A stretch of DNA of 64,000 nt from Burkholderiales bacterium. GTDB taxonomy: Bacteria; Pseudomonadota; Gammaproteobacteria; Burkholderiales; Casimicrobiaceae. The notes below the pieces were generated by a model. The model saw only the letters and a list, made by a program, of their open reading frames with translations, made no database searches and was not told the origin of the DNA. Location: NCBI GenBank assembly GCA_015075645.1, contig JABTUF010000003.1, forward strand, positions 558,001 through 622,000, given 5' to 3'. The translations under genes and the position numbers were made by a program. Of the stretch, positions 34,821 to 44,021 are shown piece by piece; the first letter of the stretch is position 1; every line of letters begins with the position of its first letter.

Positions 34821-37100
34821 CTAACCCGGGTCCGGTGCGTGGCCGGGCGCCCGGCGCGAGCGCAGCACGTTGGCGGCGAGCATCGCGCCGACGATGACGA
34901 AGCCGGCGAGGTTCAGCCAGAACTGGTTGAACACCAGCACGATCCCGCCGATCGACAGCAGCGCCTGTTCGACGCGCGTGATCGAGGTCGCGAAGTGGCG
35001 CGAGAAGGCGGCCGACAGCGCGAGGATGCCGACGACGCCCGCGACGAGCGCGGAGACGAACGCGCTCCAGGTGAAGTCGATGAACAGCAGCGCCGGCGTG
35101 TAGGTGAACATGAACGGCACGAGCGCCTTGCCCATCGAGAGCCGGAACGCGGTGAGGCCGGTGCGCATCGGCTCCGATCCGGCGATGCCCGCGGCGGCGT
35201 AGGCGGCGAGCGCGACCGGCGGCGTCACGTCGGCGAGCACGCCGTAGTAGAAGACGAAGAAGTGGGTGGCGAGCAGAGGCACGCCGAGCGTCGCGAGCGC
35301 GGGGGCGGCGATCGACGCGAGGATGATGTAGGTCGGCGTCGTCGGGATGCCGGTGCCCATCAGGATGCAGGCGATCGCGACGAAGATGAGGCCGAAGAAC
35401 ACCTGAGCGCCGTTCTGGGTGATCGTTCCGGTCGGATCGATCGCGCGGATCGCCGTGCCCGCCTGTCCGGCGAGGTCGACGACCGCGCCCGAGAACTTGA
35501 ATCCGAGCCCGGAGAGCGTCAGCGTGCCGAGGATCAGGCCGACGCACGCGCACGCCGCACCGATCGCGAGCGCGTACTTGGCGCCCTCGGACAATCCTTC
35601 GACGAGCGGTCCCCAGGTGAGCGTGCGGCCCTGCAACTCGCCCCAGCCGAGCTTCCGCGCGATGAGCGGAATGTAGGAGCAGACGAAGCACAGCACGATG
35701 CCCCAGAACGCCGACAGGAACGGCGTGTAGTCGAGCAGCAGCATCGTCACCAGCGCGATGAGCGGGAACACGAGGTGCCAGCTCTCGCCGATCACGCGCG
35801 AGAGTTTCGGGATCAGATGCGGCTCGACGCCTTTCAGCCGCAGCCGCTTCGCCTCGAGATGGACCATCGTGAGGCAGGCGAAGTAGTGGAACAGCGCCGG
35901 TACGATCGCGACGATCACGAGGAGCTTGTAGGGCACGCCGAGGAGTTCCGCCATCACGAACGCGGAGGCGCCCATCACCGGGGGCGTGACCTGCCCGCCG
36001 CAGGACGCCGAGGCTTCGACGGCGCCGGAGAACCGCGCGGAGAAGCCGTATTTCTTCATCAGCGGGATCGTCAGCGACCCGGTCGTCACCGCGTTGGCGA
36101 TGGCGGAGCCCGAGATCATCCCGAAGAGTCCGGACGAGACGACACTGGCCTTCGCCGGCCCGCCCGAGAACCGTCCCGCCACGATCGTCGCCAGGTCCAT
36201 GAACAGGCGGCCGAGCCCGGTGATCTGCGCGAGGATCCCGAACAGCACGAAGTGGAACACGTAGGTGGCGACGACGCCCACCGCGATTCCGTAGATGCCT
36301 TCGGTGCCCACGTAGATGTGGTTGACGACGCGGTCGACCGGATAACCGCGGTGCGCGAGGATGCCGGGCATGTGCCGGCCGAGGAGCGCGTAGAGCAGGC
36401 AGGTCATGCCGATCGCGGGCAGCAGCGGGCCCATCGTGCGCCGCGTCGCCTCCATCACGATCACGATCGCGAGCACGCCCATCATGTAGTCCTGCGCGAT
36501 CGGTGCGCCGACGCGACCGATGAACACGTCGTCGAAGAAGACGAGGAAGTACCCGGAGATCGATGCGGCGCAGGCGGCGAGCGGCCAGTCGAGCCAGGAC
36601 ACGCGATCGCCGGTGCCCCCGAACTGCGGGAACGGGAGCGAGATGAGCGCCACCAGCGCGATGAATCCGACGAAGGCCGCGCCGTTCCGGACCTCGCCCA
36701 GCGTCGAGAGCCGGTCGACCAGCGACCACGCGAGATAGACGTAGAACGCGGAGAAGACGAGGCTCCAGCCCCAGGCCTTCGCCGCGTCGGCCGTGCGTTT
36801 CGGCAGCGCCGGACGCGGGAACACGAGGAAGATCAGGCCCAGCACCAGCGCGAGATGGAACGAGCGGTGCTTGATCTCGTCCAGCAGTCCGAATCCGGCG
36901 GTGTAGATGTGGAACGACGACAGGACGACCGCGATCGTGGTGACGAAGAGCCCGATCGGGCCGACCAGCTTGCGGAAATTCGATTCCGCGTCGTAGGCGC
37001 GGATGAGTTCGGCCTGCTTCTCCTGCGAGACGGCCTCGATCGAGTCGGTGAGCGCGCCGCCGTGCGGCGACGGTGCGTGGGCGCGGTCGTGCCTGCTCAT
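34821..37100 (-). CDS. TRAP transporter fused permease (DctQM, TAXI type)
   Basis: Fused 4TM/12TM carrier subunit of about 759 residues with more than a dozen membrane helices. TAXI-type landmarks: VNHIYVGTEGIYGIAVGVVATYVFHFVLFG, GLFGMISGSAIANAVTTGSLTIPLMKKYGF, SASCGGQVTPPVMGASAFVMAELLG and MGTGIPTTPTYIILASI. The ATG at 37100 is preferred; the longer start falls in the upstream gene. It ends the operon that contains the TAXI receptor and a DUF1850 protein, and imports a solute with sodium. Confidence 0.9.
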   Translation of the reverse strand: MSRHDRAHAPSPHGGALTDSIEAVSQEKQAELIRAYDAESNFRKLVGPIGLFVTTIAVVLSSFHIYTAGFGLLDEIKHRSFHLALVLGLIFLVFPRPALPKRTADAAKAWGWSLVFSAFYVYLAWSLVDRLSTLGEVRNGAAFVGFIALVALISLPFPQFGGTGDRVSWLDWPLAACAASISGYFLVFFDDVFIGRVGAPIAQDYMMGVLAIVIVMEATRRTMGPLLPAIGMTCLLYALLGRHMPGILAHRGYPVDRVVNHIYVGTEGIYGIAVGVVATYVFHFVLFGILAQITGLGRLFMDLATIVAGRFSGGPAKASVVSSGLFGMISGSAIANAVTTGSLTIPLMKKYGFSARFSGAVEASASCGGQVTPPVMGASAFVMAELLGVPYKLLVIVAIVPALFHYFACLTMVHLEAKRLRLKGVEPHLIPKLSRVIGESWHLVFPLIALVTMLLLDYTPFLSAFWGIVLCFVCSYIPLIARKLGWGELQGRTLTWGPLVEGLSEGAKYALAIGAACACVGLILGTLTLSGLGFKFSGAVVDLAGQAGTAIRAIDPTGTITQNGAQVFFGLIFVAIACILMGTGIPTTPTYIILASIAAPALATLGVPLLATHFFVFYYGVLADVTPPVALAAYAAAGIAGSEPMRTGLTAFRLSMGKALVPFMFTYTPALLFIDFTWSAFVSALVAGVVGILALSAAFSRHFATSITRVEQALLSIGGIVLVFNQFWLNLAGFVIVGAMLAANVLRSRRAPGHAPDPG

Positions 37101-37113
37101 CGCGGAACGTGGT

Positions 37114-37605
37114 TCAGCGCGCGCCGAAGCCGGTGGGGCCGGTGAGGCACGGTCCCGGTCGCGCACTGAGTGCGACGGCGCGATTGCCCCACTGGGCGAG
37201 GTTCACCGGACGCGGGTCGCCTTCGGCGACGAGGCGCCACCGCTGGTCGGCGTGCACGCGCATCGCGATCGTATGGAATCGGCGCGCCATCGAGACCACC
37301 CACGCATCGCCGTCGCGGCGCCATTGCCCGCCCGCGTCCGCTTCGGTCGGGAGGCCCGGGCCGTGCCGGCGGAAGCGGATCTCGGTCTCGACGATGGCGT
37401 CGCCCTCCACGCGGTAACGCTCCTCGACCGGGGTGCGCGTGACCGAATGCACGTAGGACACCGTGAACGCTTCGCGTCCTGCCTCGACCTGCGCGAGCGG
37501 CCGGCCGTCGGGGTGCGAGGCGATGGCGAGGCAGGCCGTGTCGGCGCCCGCAGCGGCGAAGGCGAGGCCCGGGACGAGCAGGAGCCCGATCCCGGGCCCG
37601 GGCAT
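37114..37605 (-). CDS. DUF1850 domain-containing protein
   Basis: A 163-residue exported protein of the DUF1850 family, commonly encoded between the TAXI receptor and the fused permease, as here. It has an N-terminal signal-like helix (GLLLVPGLAFAAAGA), then FTVSYVHSVTRTPVEERYRVEG, the core family motif, and ADAGGQWRRDGDAWVVSMARRFHTIAMRV. ATG 37605 overlaps the receptor stop (TGATG), and 13 bases separate it from the permease. Its role in TRAP transport is not established. Confidence 0.83.
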   Translation of the reverse strand: MPGPGIGLLLVPGLAFAAAGADTACLAIASHPDGRPLAQVEAGREAFTVSYVHSVTRTPVEERYRVEGDAIVETEIRFRRHGPGLPTEADAGGQWRRDGDAWVVSMARRFHTIAMRVHADQRWRLVAEGDPRPVNLAQWGNRAVALSARPGPCLTGPTGFGAR

Positions 37606-38576
37606 CACTTGATGAGGCCCTTCTCGCGGTAGTAGCGCTCCGCGCCCGGATGCAGCGGGATCGATACCGACAGCAGCGCCGTCTTGAGCGAGATCTCCTT
37701 GCCCTTCGGGTGCACTTGGCCCAACGTCGCGGTGTTCTCGTAGAGCGCCTTGGTCACCTCGTAGGCCATCGCGTCGGAGAGTCCGTCGTGCGTCGCCCAC
37801 ACCGCCATCACCGCGAGCGTGTCGACCGGCGCCGCCTGGCCCTTGTAGGTGTTCGCCGGAAGCTGCACGTTCGCGTAGTACGGCTGCTTCTTGCGCAGCG
37901 CCTCGATCTCCGGCCCCGCGAGCGGCACGATGCGGATGTCGCGGGCGTTCGCGAGGTCGGTGATCGACGAGGTCGGCGCGCCGGCGGTGATGAGCGAGGC
38001 GACGAGGTTGCCGTCCTGATCTTGTCGACCGACTGGGTGAACGACGACAGGTCCTCGCCGATGTCCTTGCGCGTCATGCCGTAGGTCTCGAGCAGGTCGC
38101 CCAGCAGTTGCCACTGGCCGGAACCGGGCGAGCCCGACGAAATGCTCTTGCCCTTCAGGTCGCGGAACGTGTTGACGTTGGCCGACGCGAGCGTCACGAG
38201 CTGCACCTGCTCGGGATAGAGCGCGCCCAGCGCGCGCAGGTTCTTGAGCGGCTTGCCGTCGAACTGGCCCTTGCCGTTGTACGCGGCGTCGAGGATGTCG
38301 GCCGCGACGACGCGCGCTCTCGATGTCCTTGCGGCCGAGGAGTTGCGCGTTCGCGACCGACGCGCCCGCGGTCTCGGCGGTCGCGGAGAGTTTCTTGCCG
38401 CCGATCGTCACTTTGTTGCTGATGAGCTGGGCGAGCATCCCGCCGAGCGGATAGTAGGTGCCGCCGGTGCCGCCGGTGGCGATGCCGAAGAACACACGCT
38501 CCTGCGCGGTGGCGTGGCCCGCGAAGGCGACGGCGGCCGCGATCGCGGCCGCGGCGATAAGGCGCTGTTGACGCAT
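37605..38576 (-). pseudogene. TAXI family TRAP receptor, frameshifted twice
   Basis: N-terminus (signal peptide, then FFGIATGGTGGTYYPLGGMLAQLIS) and C-terminus (ANARDIRIVPLAGPEIEALRKKQPYY, VDTLAVMAVWATHDGLSDAMAYEVTKALYE) are a normal TAXI receptor in one frame. Between about 38318 and 38027 the family sequence continues in another frame (VVAADILDAAYNGKGQFDG, LETYGMTRKDIGEDLSS). One extra base at about 38318 and one missing base at about 38027 explain this; the two cancel, so a full-length but scrambled frame of 323 codons remains. Either assembly error or real decay. If repaired, it is the receptor of the TRAP operon. Confidence 0.8.
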
Positions 38577-38652
38577 GGAACCTCCCCAGGAGCCCGCGGA
38601 CGCGGCGGGCGATCGTCCGGTCAGTATGCCACGGCGAGCGCGTCCGGAGCGG

Positions 38653-39838
38653 TCAGGAGACCGCCCCGGAGCCGTAGCGGCCGGAGAGGAGCCGTCCCGT
38701 GACGAAGCGCTCGAGCGCGTAGGGTTCGAGCGGGTAGTCGGTGGGAAGGCCCAGCACCTGCTGGGCGAGGAGCCGGCCGACGATCGGCGAGAGCTTGAAC
38801 CCGTGCCCGGAGAACCCGTAGGCGACCGCTAGCCCCTCGACCCCGGGGAGCGCGCCCAGCACCGGATTCCAGTCGGGCGTCACGTCGTAGACGCCGGTCC
38901 ACGACGACGCGAGCCCGGCCTCGGCGAACGAGGGCAGGCGGTGCGCGACCTCCGCACCCAGTTCGACGACGTGGTCGAGCGGGACGTCGGCCTGCACGGT
39001 GTCGGGTGGTCGAGCGTCTCGCCTTCGTTGCCGTCGCCGACCAGGAGCTGGCGCGTCGCGTAGCTCCGCAGGTAGAGCTTCGCGTGCGACGCGAGATCCT
39101 TCAGCACCGGCAGGTCCTTCGTGTAGGGCCGCGGGCCCTTCGAGCGTGAATACGGCGTGGCGCGAGATCGTGAGCGGCAGGTCGATCCCGGTCCACGCCG
39201 CGACCTCGCGCGACCAGATGTTCTGGGCGCAGACGACGGCGCCGGCGCGTAGCTCGCCCGCCGGCGTGCGCACGCCGGTGACCCGTCCGGCGGCGTCGCG
39301 GACGAGGCCGGTCACGTTCACGCCTTCGCGGAACGACACGCCGCGACGGCGGGCGGCGCGCACGAACGACGAGAGCACGAGGTGCGCGTCCGCGTAGCCC
39401 GCGTCGGGCTCGAAGCCGACGTGCGCGATGTCGTCGAACGACACGAGCGGATGACGCTCGCGCGCCTCGGCGATCGGGAGGTCGCGCGCGTCGATGCCGA
39501 GCGAGCGCTCGACCGCGAGCGTCGCCTTCAGCGCCTCGGCGCGCCCCTTCCGGCGCGACGATCATCAGCCCGCAGCGGTTGTAGCCGGAGACCGCCTCGG
39601 GGTCTTCGAGGTACTCGGCGAAGCGCGCGAAGATGCCGATCGCCGCGTGCGCGAGTTCCGCGTCCTCGCGCACCGAGTAGTGCGTGCGCAGGATGCACGA
39701 GGACTGCGCGGTGGTGCCGCCGCCCAGCGTGCCGCGTTCGAGGAGCGCGACGCGGCGGGCGCCGAGCATCGCGAGGTGGCAGGCGATCGACGTCCCGACC
39801 ACGCCTCCGCCGACGACCACGACGTCGAAGCTCTCCAT
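38653..39838 (-). pseudogene. FAD-dependent oxidoreductase (DAO family), frameshifted
   Basis: A glycine/sarcosine-oxidase-like flavoprotein split over three frames. It starts at 39838 with the dinucleotide motif FDVVVVGGGVVGTSIACHLAMLGARRVALLERG and ends with GLAVAYGFSGHGFKLSPIVGRLLAQQVLG. Breaks are near 39546 (one extra base in a C4 run), near 39136 (one extra) and near 39004 (one missing). Restored, the product would be about 390 residues and would oxidise an amine or D-amino acid. It sits upstream of the TAXI operon on the same strand, so the TRAP solute may be its substrate. It lies in the indel-rich patch. Confidence 0.78.
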
Positions 39839-39929
39839 GGCCTTTCAGCGGCTGCGGGCGCGGGGCATCGAGCGTATTGGACCACAGGCGGAGCGATAAT
39901 CGGCGCTTTCCCATCGCAAGGGGCGGAGC

Positions 39930-40246
39930 ATGGCGTGGTTCGCGTTGTTCGTCGCGGGACTCTTCGAGGTCGGCTGGGCGATCGGGCCGGGCAGTACCGA
40001 GGGATTCACGCGGACCTGGCCCAGCCTCGGGACCGGCGCGGCGATGGTCGCGAGCGTCGTGCTGCTCGGCTGGGCGATGAAGACGCTGCCGGTCGGCACG
40101 GCCTACGCGGTGTGGACCGGCATCGGCGCGGTCGGGACGGTGGCGCTCGGCATCGTGCTGTTCGGCGAGGCGGCCACGGTCGCGCGGCTCTCGTGCGTGG
40201 GATTGATCGTCGCGGGATCGTCGGCTTGAAGCTCGTGACGGATTGA
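39930..40246 (+). pseudogene. SMR efflux protein (SugE/Gdx-like), 3' frameshift
   Basis: Four-helix small multidrug resistance protein. The body matches SugE/Gdx guanidinium exporters closely ([35 protein letters not shown]), with the essential Glu in the first helix. At about 40216 one base is missing: the frame stops early at 40229 (GSSA), while the next frame gives the expected IVGLKLVTD tail to a stop at 40246. Also, the first loop reads [10 protein letters not shown] where relatives have a Leu-Lys-Tyr motif, which could be another local sequence error. No guanidine riboswitch was recognised upstream. Confidence 0.75.
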
Positions 40247-40364
40247 GGCGTATCGCCGGGAGCCTTTGGCCACCGTGGATCAGGGCTGCACCCGCGAACA
40301 TCGTCGCCGGCGGCTGGCCGCCTCGGAATGCGGGCAGGCCGACTGATTCGCGGACACGCGGGGC

Positions 40365-40385
40365 TTGACATGCCATATGCGGCAT
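40365..40385 (+). promoter_or_regulatory. Candidate promoter/operator of the toxin-antitoxin pair
   Basis: A perfect -35 hexamer TTGACA (40365-40370) runs into the inverted repeat ATGCC-ATATGC-GGCAT (40370-40385), 15 bases before the toxin ATG. Type II toxin-antitoxin operons are usually repressed by the antitoxin at such palindromes, so this is the likely operator. The -10 box is not clear (AT-rich TATCCATGATGATAC follows). Confidence 0.45.
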
Positions 40386-40399
40386 ATCCATGATGATAC

Positions 40400-40682
40400 A
40401 TGTGGCGCCTCGAGGAGCACCGCCGCGTCGACAGGCAGCCGTCGGGTTCCGTGCCGATCGAGATCCTGAAGCGCTACGAGAAGTGGAAGGACATCGCCGT
40501 GCTCTCCGGACCACCGGGACTGCGCGCGATCAGGGATTTCGCGACGAAGCGCTGTCCGGCGAATGGAAGGACATCGATCGTCACGCCTGGGAGCGCAGTG
40601 GCGGGTGATCTATCGCGTCGCCGCAGAGGTGCAGCTGATCCAGGTGGTCCACGTGACGCCTCACGACTATCGAAGAACCTGA
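40400..40682 (+). pseudogene. RelE/HigB-like toxin, frameshifted
   Basis: The start (MWRLEEHRRVDRQ, then IEILKRYEKWKDI and SGPPGLRAIRDF) and the end (WRVIYRVAAEVQLIQVVHVT, then PHDYRRT before the stop at 40680-40682) match RelE/ParE-superfamily mRNA-interferase toxins of about 95 residues, but they lie in different frames. The middle (FRDEALSGEWK) is in a third. At least two indels, near 40530 and 40600, are needed. The antitoxin gene begins two bases after the stop, as expected for a toxin-first HigBA-type pair. Confidence 0.72.
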
Positions 40683-40683
40683 C

Positions 40684-40941
40684 ATGAAGACCTTTCGTCC
40701 CGCCAGGCGGCGCGTGGAGGTGAGCGTGGGCGAGTCCGTGCGCATCCTGCGCGAGTTGCAGGAGCTGAGCCAGAGCCAGTTGTCCAAGCTGACCGGCATG
40801 TCGCAGGCGAACATCTCTGCCATCGAGAACGGCCGGGTCAACCTGGGGTCGAGCGCGCGAAGGTTCTCGCCCGGGCGCTGAATTGCCACCCTGCCGTGCC
40901 CTGTTCCCGGGCTGGAGGTGCCGCTCGAGCCGGCGGCTTGA
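40684..40941 (+). pseudogene. XRE-family antitoxin (HigA-like), frameshifted
   Basis: Helix-turn-helix antitoxin. Residues about 14-60 form an XRE domain (VGESVRILRELQELSQSQLSKL, MSQANISAIENGRVNLG). After about 40850 the frame breaks: the normal continuation VERAKVLARALNCHPAVL is found one base out, and a further indel near 40912 restores a WEVPLEPAA-like tail ending at 40941. As read, the ORF stops at 40881. The pattern of single lost bases in G or C runs is the same as in the neighbouring genes. Confidence 0.72.
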
Positions 40942-40988
40942 CCAAGCGTTGGCCTCGATCGCGCCGCTGCCGGGTTCTTTCACAGCTC

Positions 40989-41786
40989 TCAGCGCCCGGA
41001 CAGCTCGCTCTCGTGCCACTGCCCGAGCGCGAGTTTCGAGGCGAGCGCCGCCCGAGGTAGAACGCGACGCCGGCGAGCGCGATCAGCACCAGCGCGGCGA
41101 ACAGGCGCGGGATGTCGAGCTGGATGCCCGCCATCAGGATCTGGTAGGCGAGGCCGGCGCCCTGGCCGCCGGTGCCGGCGACGAACTCGGCGACGACCGC
41201 GCCGATCAGCGCGAGGCCGCTCGCGATGCGCAGCCCGCCGAAGAAGTACGGCAGCGCGCTCGGGATGCGCAGGCGCGTCAGCACCTGCCAGCGTCGCGCG
41301 GTTCATGCGGAACAGGTCGGCGAGGCGCGGATCGACGCTCCGCAGTCCGAGCGTGGTGTCGGAGACGATCGGAAAGATCGCGACGACGACGGCGCACAGG
41401 ACGAGCGCGGTGCGGGTGTCCTTCACCCAGATGATGATGAGCGGCGCGATCGCGACGATCGGCGTGACCTGCAGCAGCACGACCCAGGGCGTGAATGCGG
41501 TCTCGATCCAGCGGCTCTGGACGAAGACGAGCGCGATCGCGACCCCGCAGACGATGGCGAGCGCGAGCGCGGTCAGGGCGATCGAGACGGTGACACCGAG
41601 CGAGGCGAAGAGCAGCGGCGCATCGGCGACGAGCGTGCGCGCGACGGTGAGCGGAGACGGAACGAGCCACGCGGGGACGTCCCAGGCGACCGTCCACGCC
41701 TGCCACAGCGCGAGCACCGCGACGGCGACGATCGCCGGGGCCGCGAAGCGCCAGCGCGACGCGCCCTCGGAGGCCGCGCGATTCAT
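40989..41786 (-). pseudogene. ABC transporter permease (NMT1/SsuC type), frameshifted
   Basis: Binding-protein-dependent permease with six helices. The N-terminal two thirds (LVPSPLTVARTLV, VVLLQVTPIVAIAPLIIIW, LRSVDPRLADLFRMNRAT) is in one frame; the EAA loop and last helices (LTRLRIPSALPYFFGGLRIASGLALIGAVVAEFV) continue in another from about 41287. The C-terminal ALASKLALGQWHESELSGR returns to the first frame at about 41057. The two shifts cancel. Its start overlaps the ATPase stop. Probably an intact gene in the living cell if the indels are sequencing errors. Confidence 0.8.
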
Positions 41787-42565
41787 CTGCGCCTGCTTCT
41801 GCCGGCGTCATCCGGGATGCCGCCGCCGGCCTCGGCGATGCGCCGGGACAGCCGTTCGGCGTAGCCCGCGAATGCGGTGGTCACGCGAAAGCGCTCGCCG
41901 CGCGGGAACGGTTCGTCGATCTCGACCTCGTCGACCAGGCGGCCAGGGCGCGGGCCCATGACCGCGACGCGCGTCGACAGGTACACCGCCTCGTGGATGC
42001 TGTGCGTGACGAACACGACGGTCAGTCCGCGCTCGCGCCACAGCGCGGAGAGTTCGTCGTCGAGGCGCGCGCGCGTGAACTCGTCGAGCGCGCCGAACGG
42101 CTCGTCCATCAGGAGGAGGTCGGGGCGGGTGACGAGCGCGCGCGCGATGGAGGCGCGCATCTGCATGCCGCCGGAGAGTTCGCGCGGCCAGCGACGCGCG
42201 CTGTCGGCGAGCCCGACGAGGGCGAGTGCGTCATCCACCGCGCGATCCGCCTCGTCGCGCGGCGTGCCGGCGAGCGAGAGCGGCAGGCGCACATTGGCGT
42301 CGACCCGCGCCCAGGGCATCAGCGTCGGGGCCTGGAACACCATCGCGAGACGGCGGCCGGAAGTGCCGGTCCGCTCGAACGGGGCGCCCCACCACGCGAT
42401 GTCGCCCGAGGTCGGCGCTTCGAGGCCCGCGATCAGATGCAGCAGCGTCGACTTCCCGCAGCCCGAAGGGCCGAGCACCGTCAGGAACTCGCCGCGGCGG
42501 ACCTCGAGATCGATCGGGTCGAGCGCGCGGGTGCCGTTGGGCCAGGTCTTGGCGGCGCCCGACAA
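41783..42565 (-). CDS. ABC transporter ATP-binding protein (SsuB/TauB type)
   Basis: ATPase subunit with Walker A GPSGCGKST, signature LSGGMQMRASIARALV, Walker B PDLLLMDEPFGALD and the H-loop VTHSIHEAV. Family alignment puts the start near the residues SAVALSGAAKTWPNG; the only codon there is TTG at 42565, while an ATG at 42664 would overlap the binding-protein gene by 53 bases and add an Arg/Ser-rich leader. About 260 residues from TTG, normal for SsuB-like ATPases. It stands between receptor and permease in one operon. Confidence 0.85.
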   Translation of the reverse strand: MSGAAKTWPNGTRALDPIDLEVRRGEFLTVLGPSGCGKSTLLHLIAGLEAPTSGDIAWWGAPFERTGTSGRRLAMVFQAPTLMPWARVDANVRLPLSLAGTPRDEADRAVDDALALVGLADSARRWPRELSGGMQMRASIARALVTRPDLLLMDEPFGALDEFTRARLDDELSALWRERGLTVVFVTHSIHEAVYLSTRVAVMGPRPGRLVDEVEIDEPFPRGERFRVTTAFAGYAERLSRRIAEAGGGIPDDAGRSRRR

Positions 42566-42611
42566 GGCGACCGCGGAGCGTCGTTCCGCGCCGGCCGGTG
42601 CGCGGGAATGC

Positions 42612-43607
42612 TCAGGGCAGGACCTTGACGCCGTGCACGATCGCGAGGCTCCACGCCTTCGCATAGTCGACGTCCGGCTTCGCGAGCCGCGTGAGTTTCA
42701 GGAAATCGACGGTGGCGCGCCAGCGCGCGTCGGTCATCGACAGCAGTCCGTCCCGCTTCGCGCTGCCGCCCTCGACGATCGCGTGCTTCTTCATCTGGTC
42801 GACGCTGAAGGCCAGCAGTTCGTCGCTCATCTGCGGATTGTCCTTCCGGATGAGCGCGTTCCCCGGCGCCGGATTCGCGAGGTAGCTCTTCCACCCTTCG
42901 GCGGACGCGCGCACGAAGCGTTCGAGCACGTCGGCGCGGCGGACGAGCGTGTCGCGCCGGACGACCAGCGCTTCGGAGTAGGGCGGATAGCCGAAGTCGG
43001 CGAGCAGGAACACGACCGGCTTCACGCCGGCCTTCTCGATCGAGAACGGCTCGGAGGTCGCGAAGCCCTGCTGCGAGAGCGTCGGATCTGCGAGGAACGG
43101 CTGCACCGAGAACGCGTACGGGCGCTTCTGCGCGTCGTCGAAACCGAATTGCGCCTTGAGCCACGGCCAGAACGTCGTGTTCGCGGCCGAAGCGATCGCG
43201 ATGGGCTTGCCCTTCAGTTGTTCGAGGCGGGATACGCCGGGGTGCGCGATGACCACGGTCGGATTCTTCTGGAACGTCGCCGCGATCGCGACGAGCGGGA
43301 CCTTCTGCTCGATCGCGCTCAGGACCTGCAGCCCGTCCGCCATCGCGACGTCGAGCTGTCCGGCCGCGAGGAGTTGCAGTCCGTTGACCTGCGGACCGCC
43401 CATCCTGATCGTCACGTCGAGCCCGTGCTTCGCGTAGATGCCTTCGGCCTGCGCCTGGTAGAAACCGCCGTGCTCGGCCTGGGCGAACCAGTCGGTGGCG
43501 AAGACGACCCGGTCCCTGCCCTGCGCATGCGCGAGCCCCGCGAGCGATGCAGCGGCGAGCGCGCACAGCGCGAGGAGCGCGAAGCGTCGGCGGCCTGGCG
43601 ATTCCAT
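42612..43607 (-). CDS. ABC transporter substrate-binding protein (NMT1/THI5-like)
   Basis: Periplasmic receptor of 331 residues in the NMT1/SsuA superfamily. ATG 43607 follows GGGAGGT at ideal spacing and begins a signal peptide (RRRFALLALCALAAASLAGLAHAQ). Body motifs: VVFATDWFAQAEHGGFYQAQAEGIYAKHGLDVTI (the THI5-like opening), QLDVAMADG and VVIAHPGVSRLEQLKGKPIAI. Relatives bind pyrimidine precursors, sulfonates or nitriles; the ligand here is open. First gene of the three-gene uptake operon. Confidence 0.88.
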   Translation of the reverse strand: MESPGRRRFALLALCALAAASLAGLAHAQGRDRVVFATDWFAQAEHGGFYQAQAEGIYAKHGLDVTIRMGGPQVNGLQLLAAGQLDVAMADGLQVLSAIEQKVPLVAIAATFQKNPTVVIAHPGVSRLEQLKGKPIAIASAANTTFWPWLKAQFGFDDAQKRPYAFSVQPFLADPTLSQQGFATSEPFSIEKAGVKPVVFLLADFGYPPYSEALVVRRDTLVRRADVLERFVRASAEGWKSYLANPAPGNALIRKDNPQMSDELLAFSVDQMKKHAIVEGGSAKRDGLLSMTDARWRATVDFLKLTRLAKPDVDYAKAWSLAIVHGVKVLP

Positions 43608-43663
43608 CGGACCTCCCGGGCGAATGCGAGGGCCGATTATGCCGGGAACGCGCATCGCCGTGG

Positions 43664-44021
43664 GTCGGGCTTCAGCCCGACGGAATCCGTGCCGATGCGA
43701 AGGAACGGCGTCGGCCTGAAGGCCGACCCACCAACGTCTGCTGTGGGTCGGGCTTCAGTCCGACACCGAGGACGCTCACCGGCGCTCGATGCGCCGCCCC
43801 GGGAGTCGCCGGCGCGTCTGTCCTTTGCGTCCTGATTGATTCCTGATCCCTGATGTCGGCCTGAAGGCCGACCTACAACGGTGAGAGGCGATGTCGGCAT
43901 GAAGGCCGACCTACGACGGCGGGCGCGATGTCGGCCTGAAGGCCGACCTACGACGGCGGGCGCGATGTCGGCCTGAAGGCCGACCCACGGGGCGCGGTTG
44001 TGGGTCGGGCTTCAGCCCGAC
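43664..44021. repeat. Composite repeat C: eight REP-like hairpins, part with a 37-base period
   Basis: The 496-base gap before the ada-like gene carries eight 18-base hairpins at 43664, 43710, 43747, 43855, 43893, 43930, 43967 and 44004. Each is a variant of GTCGGGCTTCAGCCCGAC or its complement GTCGGCCTGAAGGCCGAC. The last four starts are exactly 37 bases apart, as are 43710 and 43747. Between 43775 and 43855 lies, on the opposite strand, the shared hairpin module (complement of GGCGGCGCATCGAGCGCCG) with degenerate heptads (TCCTGATTGATTCCTGATCC). No coding frame is supported in the gap. Confidence 0.9.

Noticed and set aside
39843..39929. Guanidine riboswitch before the SMR gene
   Set aside because: The leader is only about 86 bases and no known guanidine-I, -II or -III consensus could be recognised.
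40700..40940. Insertion sequence or phage remnant around the toxin-antitoxin pair
   Set aside because: No transposase or integrase frame, inverted repeats or target duplications were seen.
37605..41290. Programmed ribosomal frameshifting as the cause of the split genes
   Set aside because: Too many sites, both directions, different gene families, and no slippery heptamer with a downstream structure at the breaks.
43664..44021. CRISPR array
   Set aside because: Repeats are 18-base hairpins with 19-base linkers that are themselves repeated, hairpin sense alternates, and no cas gene is near.
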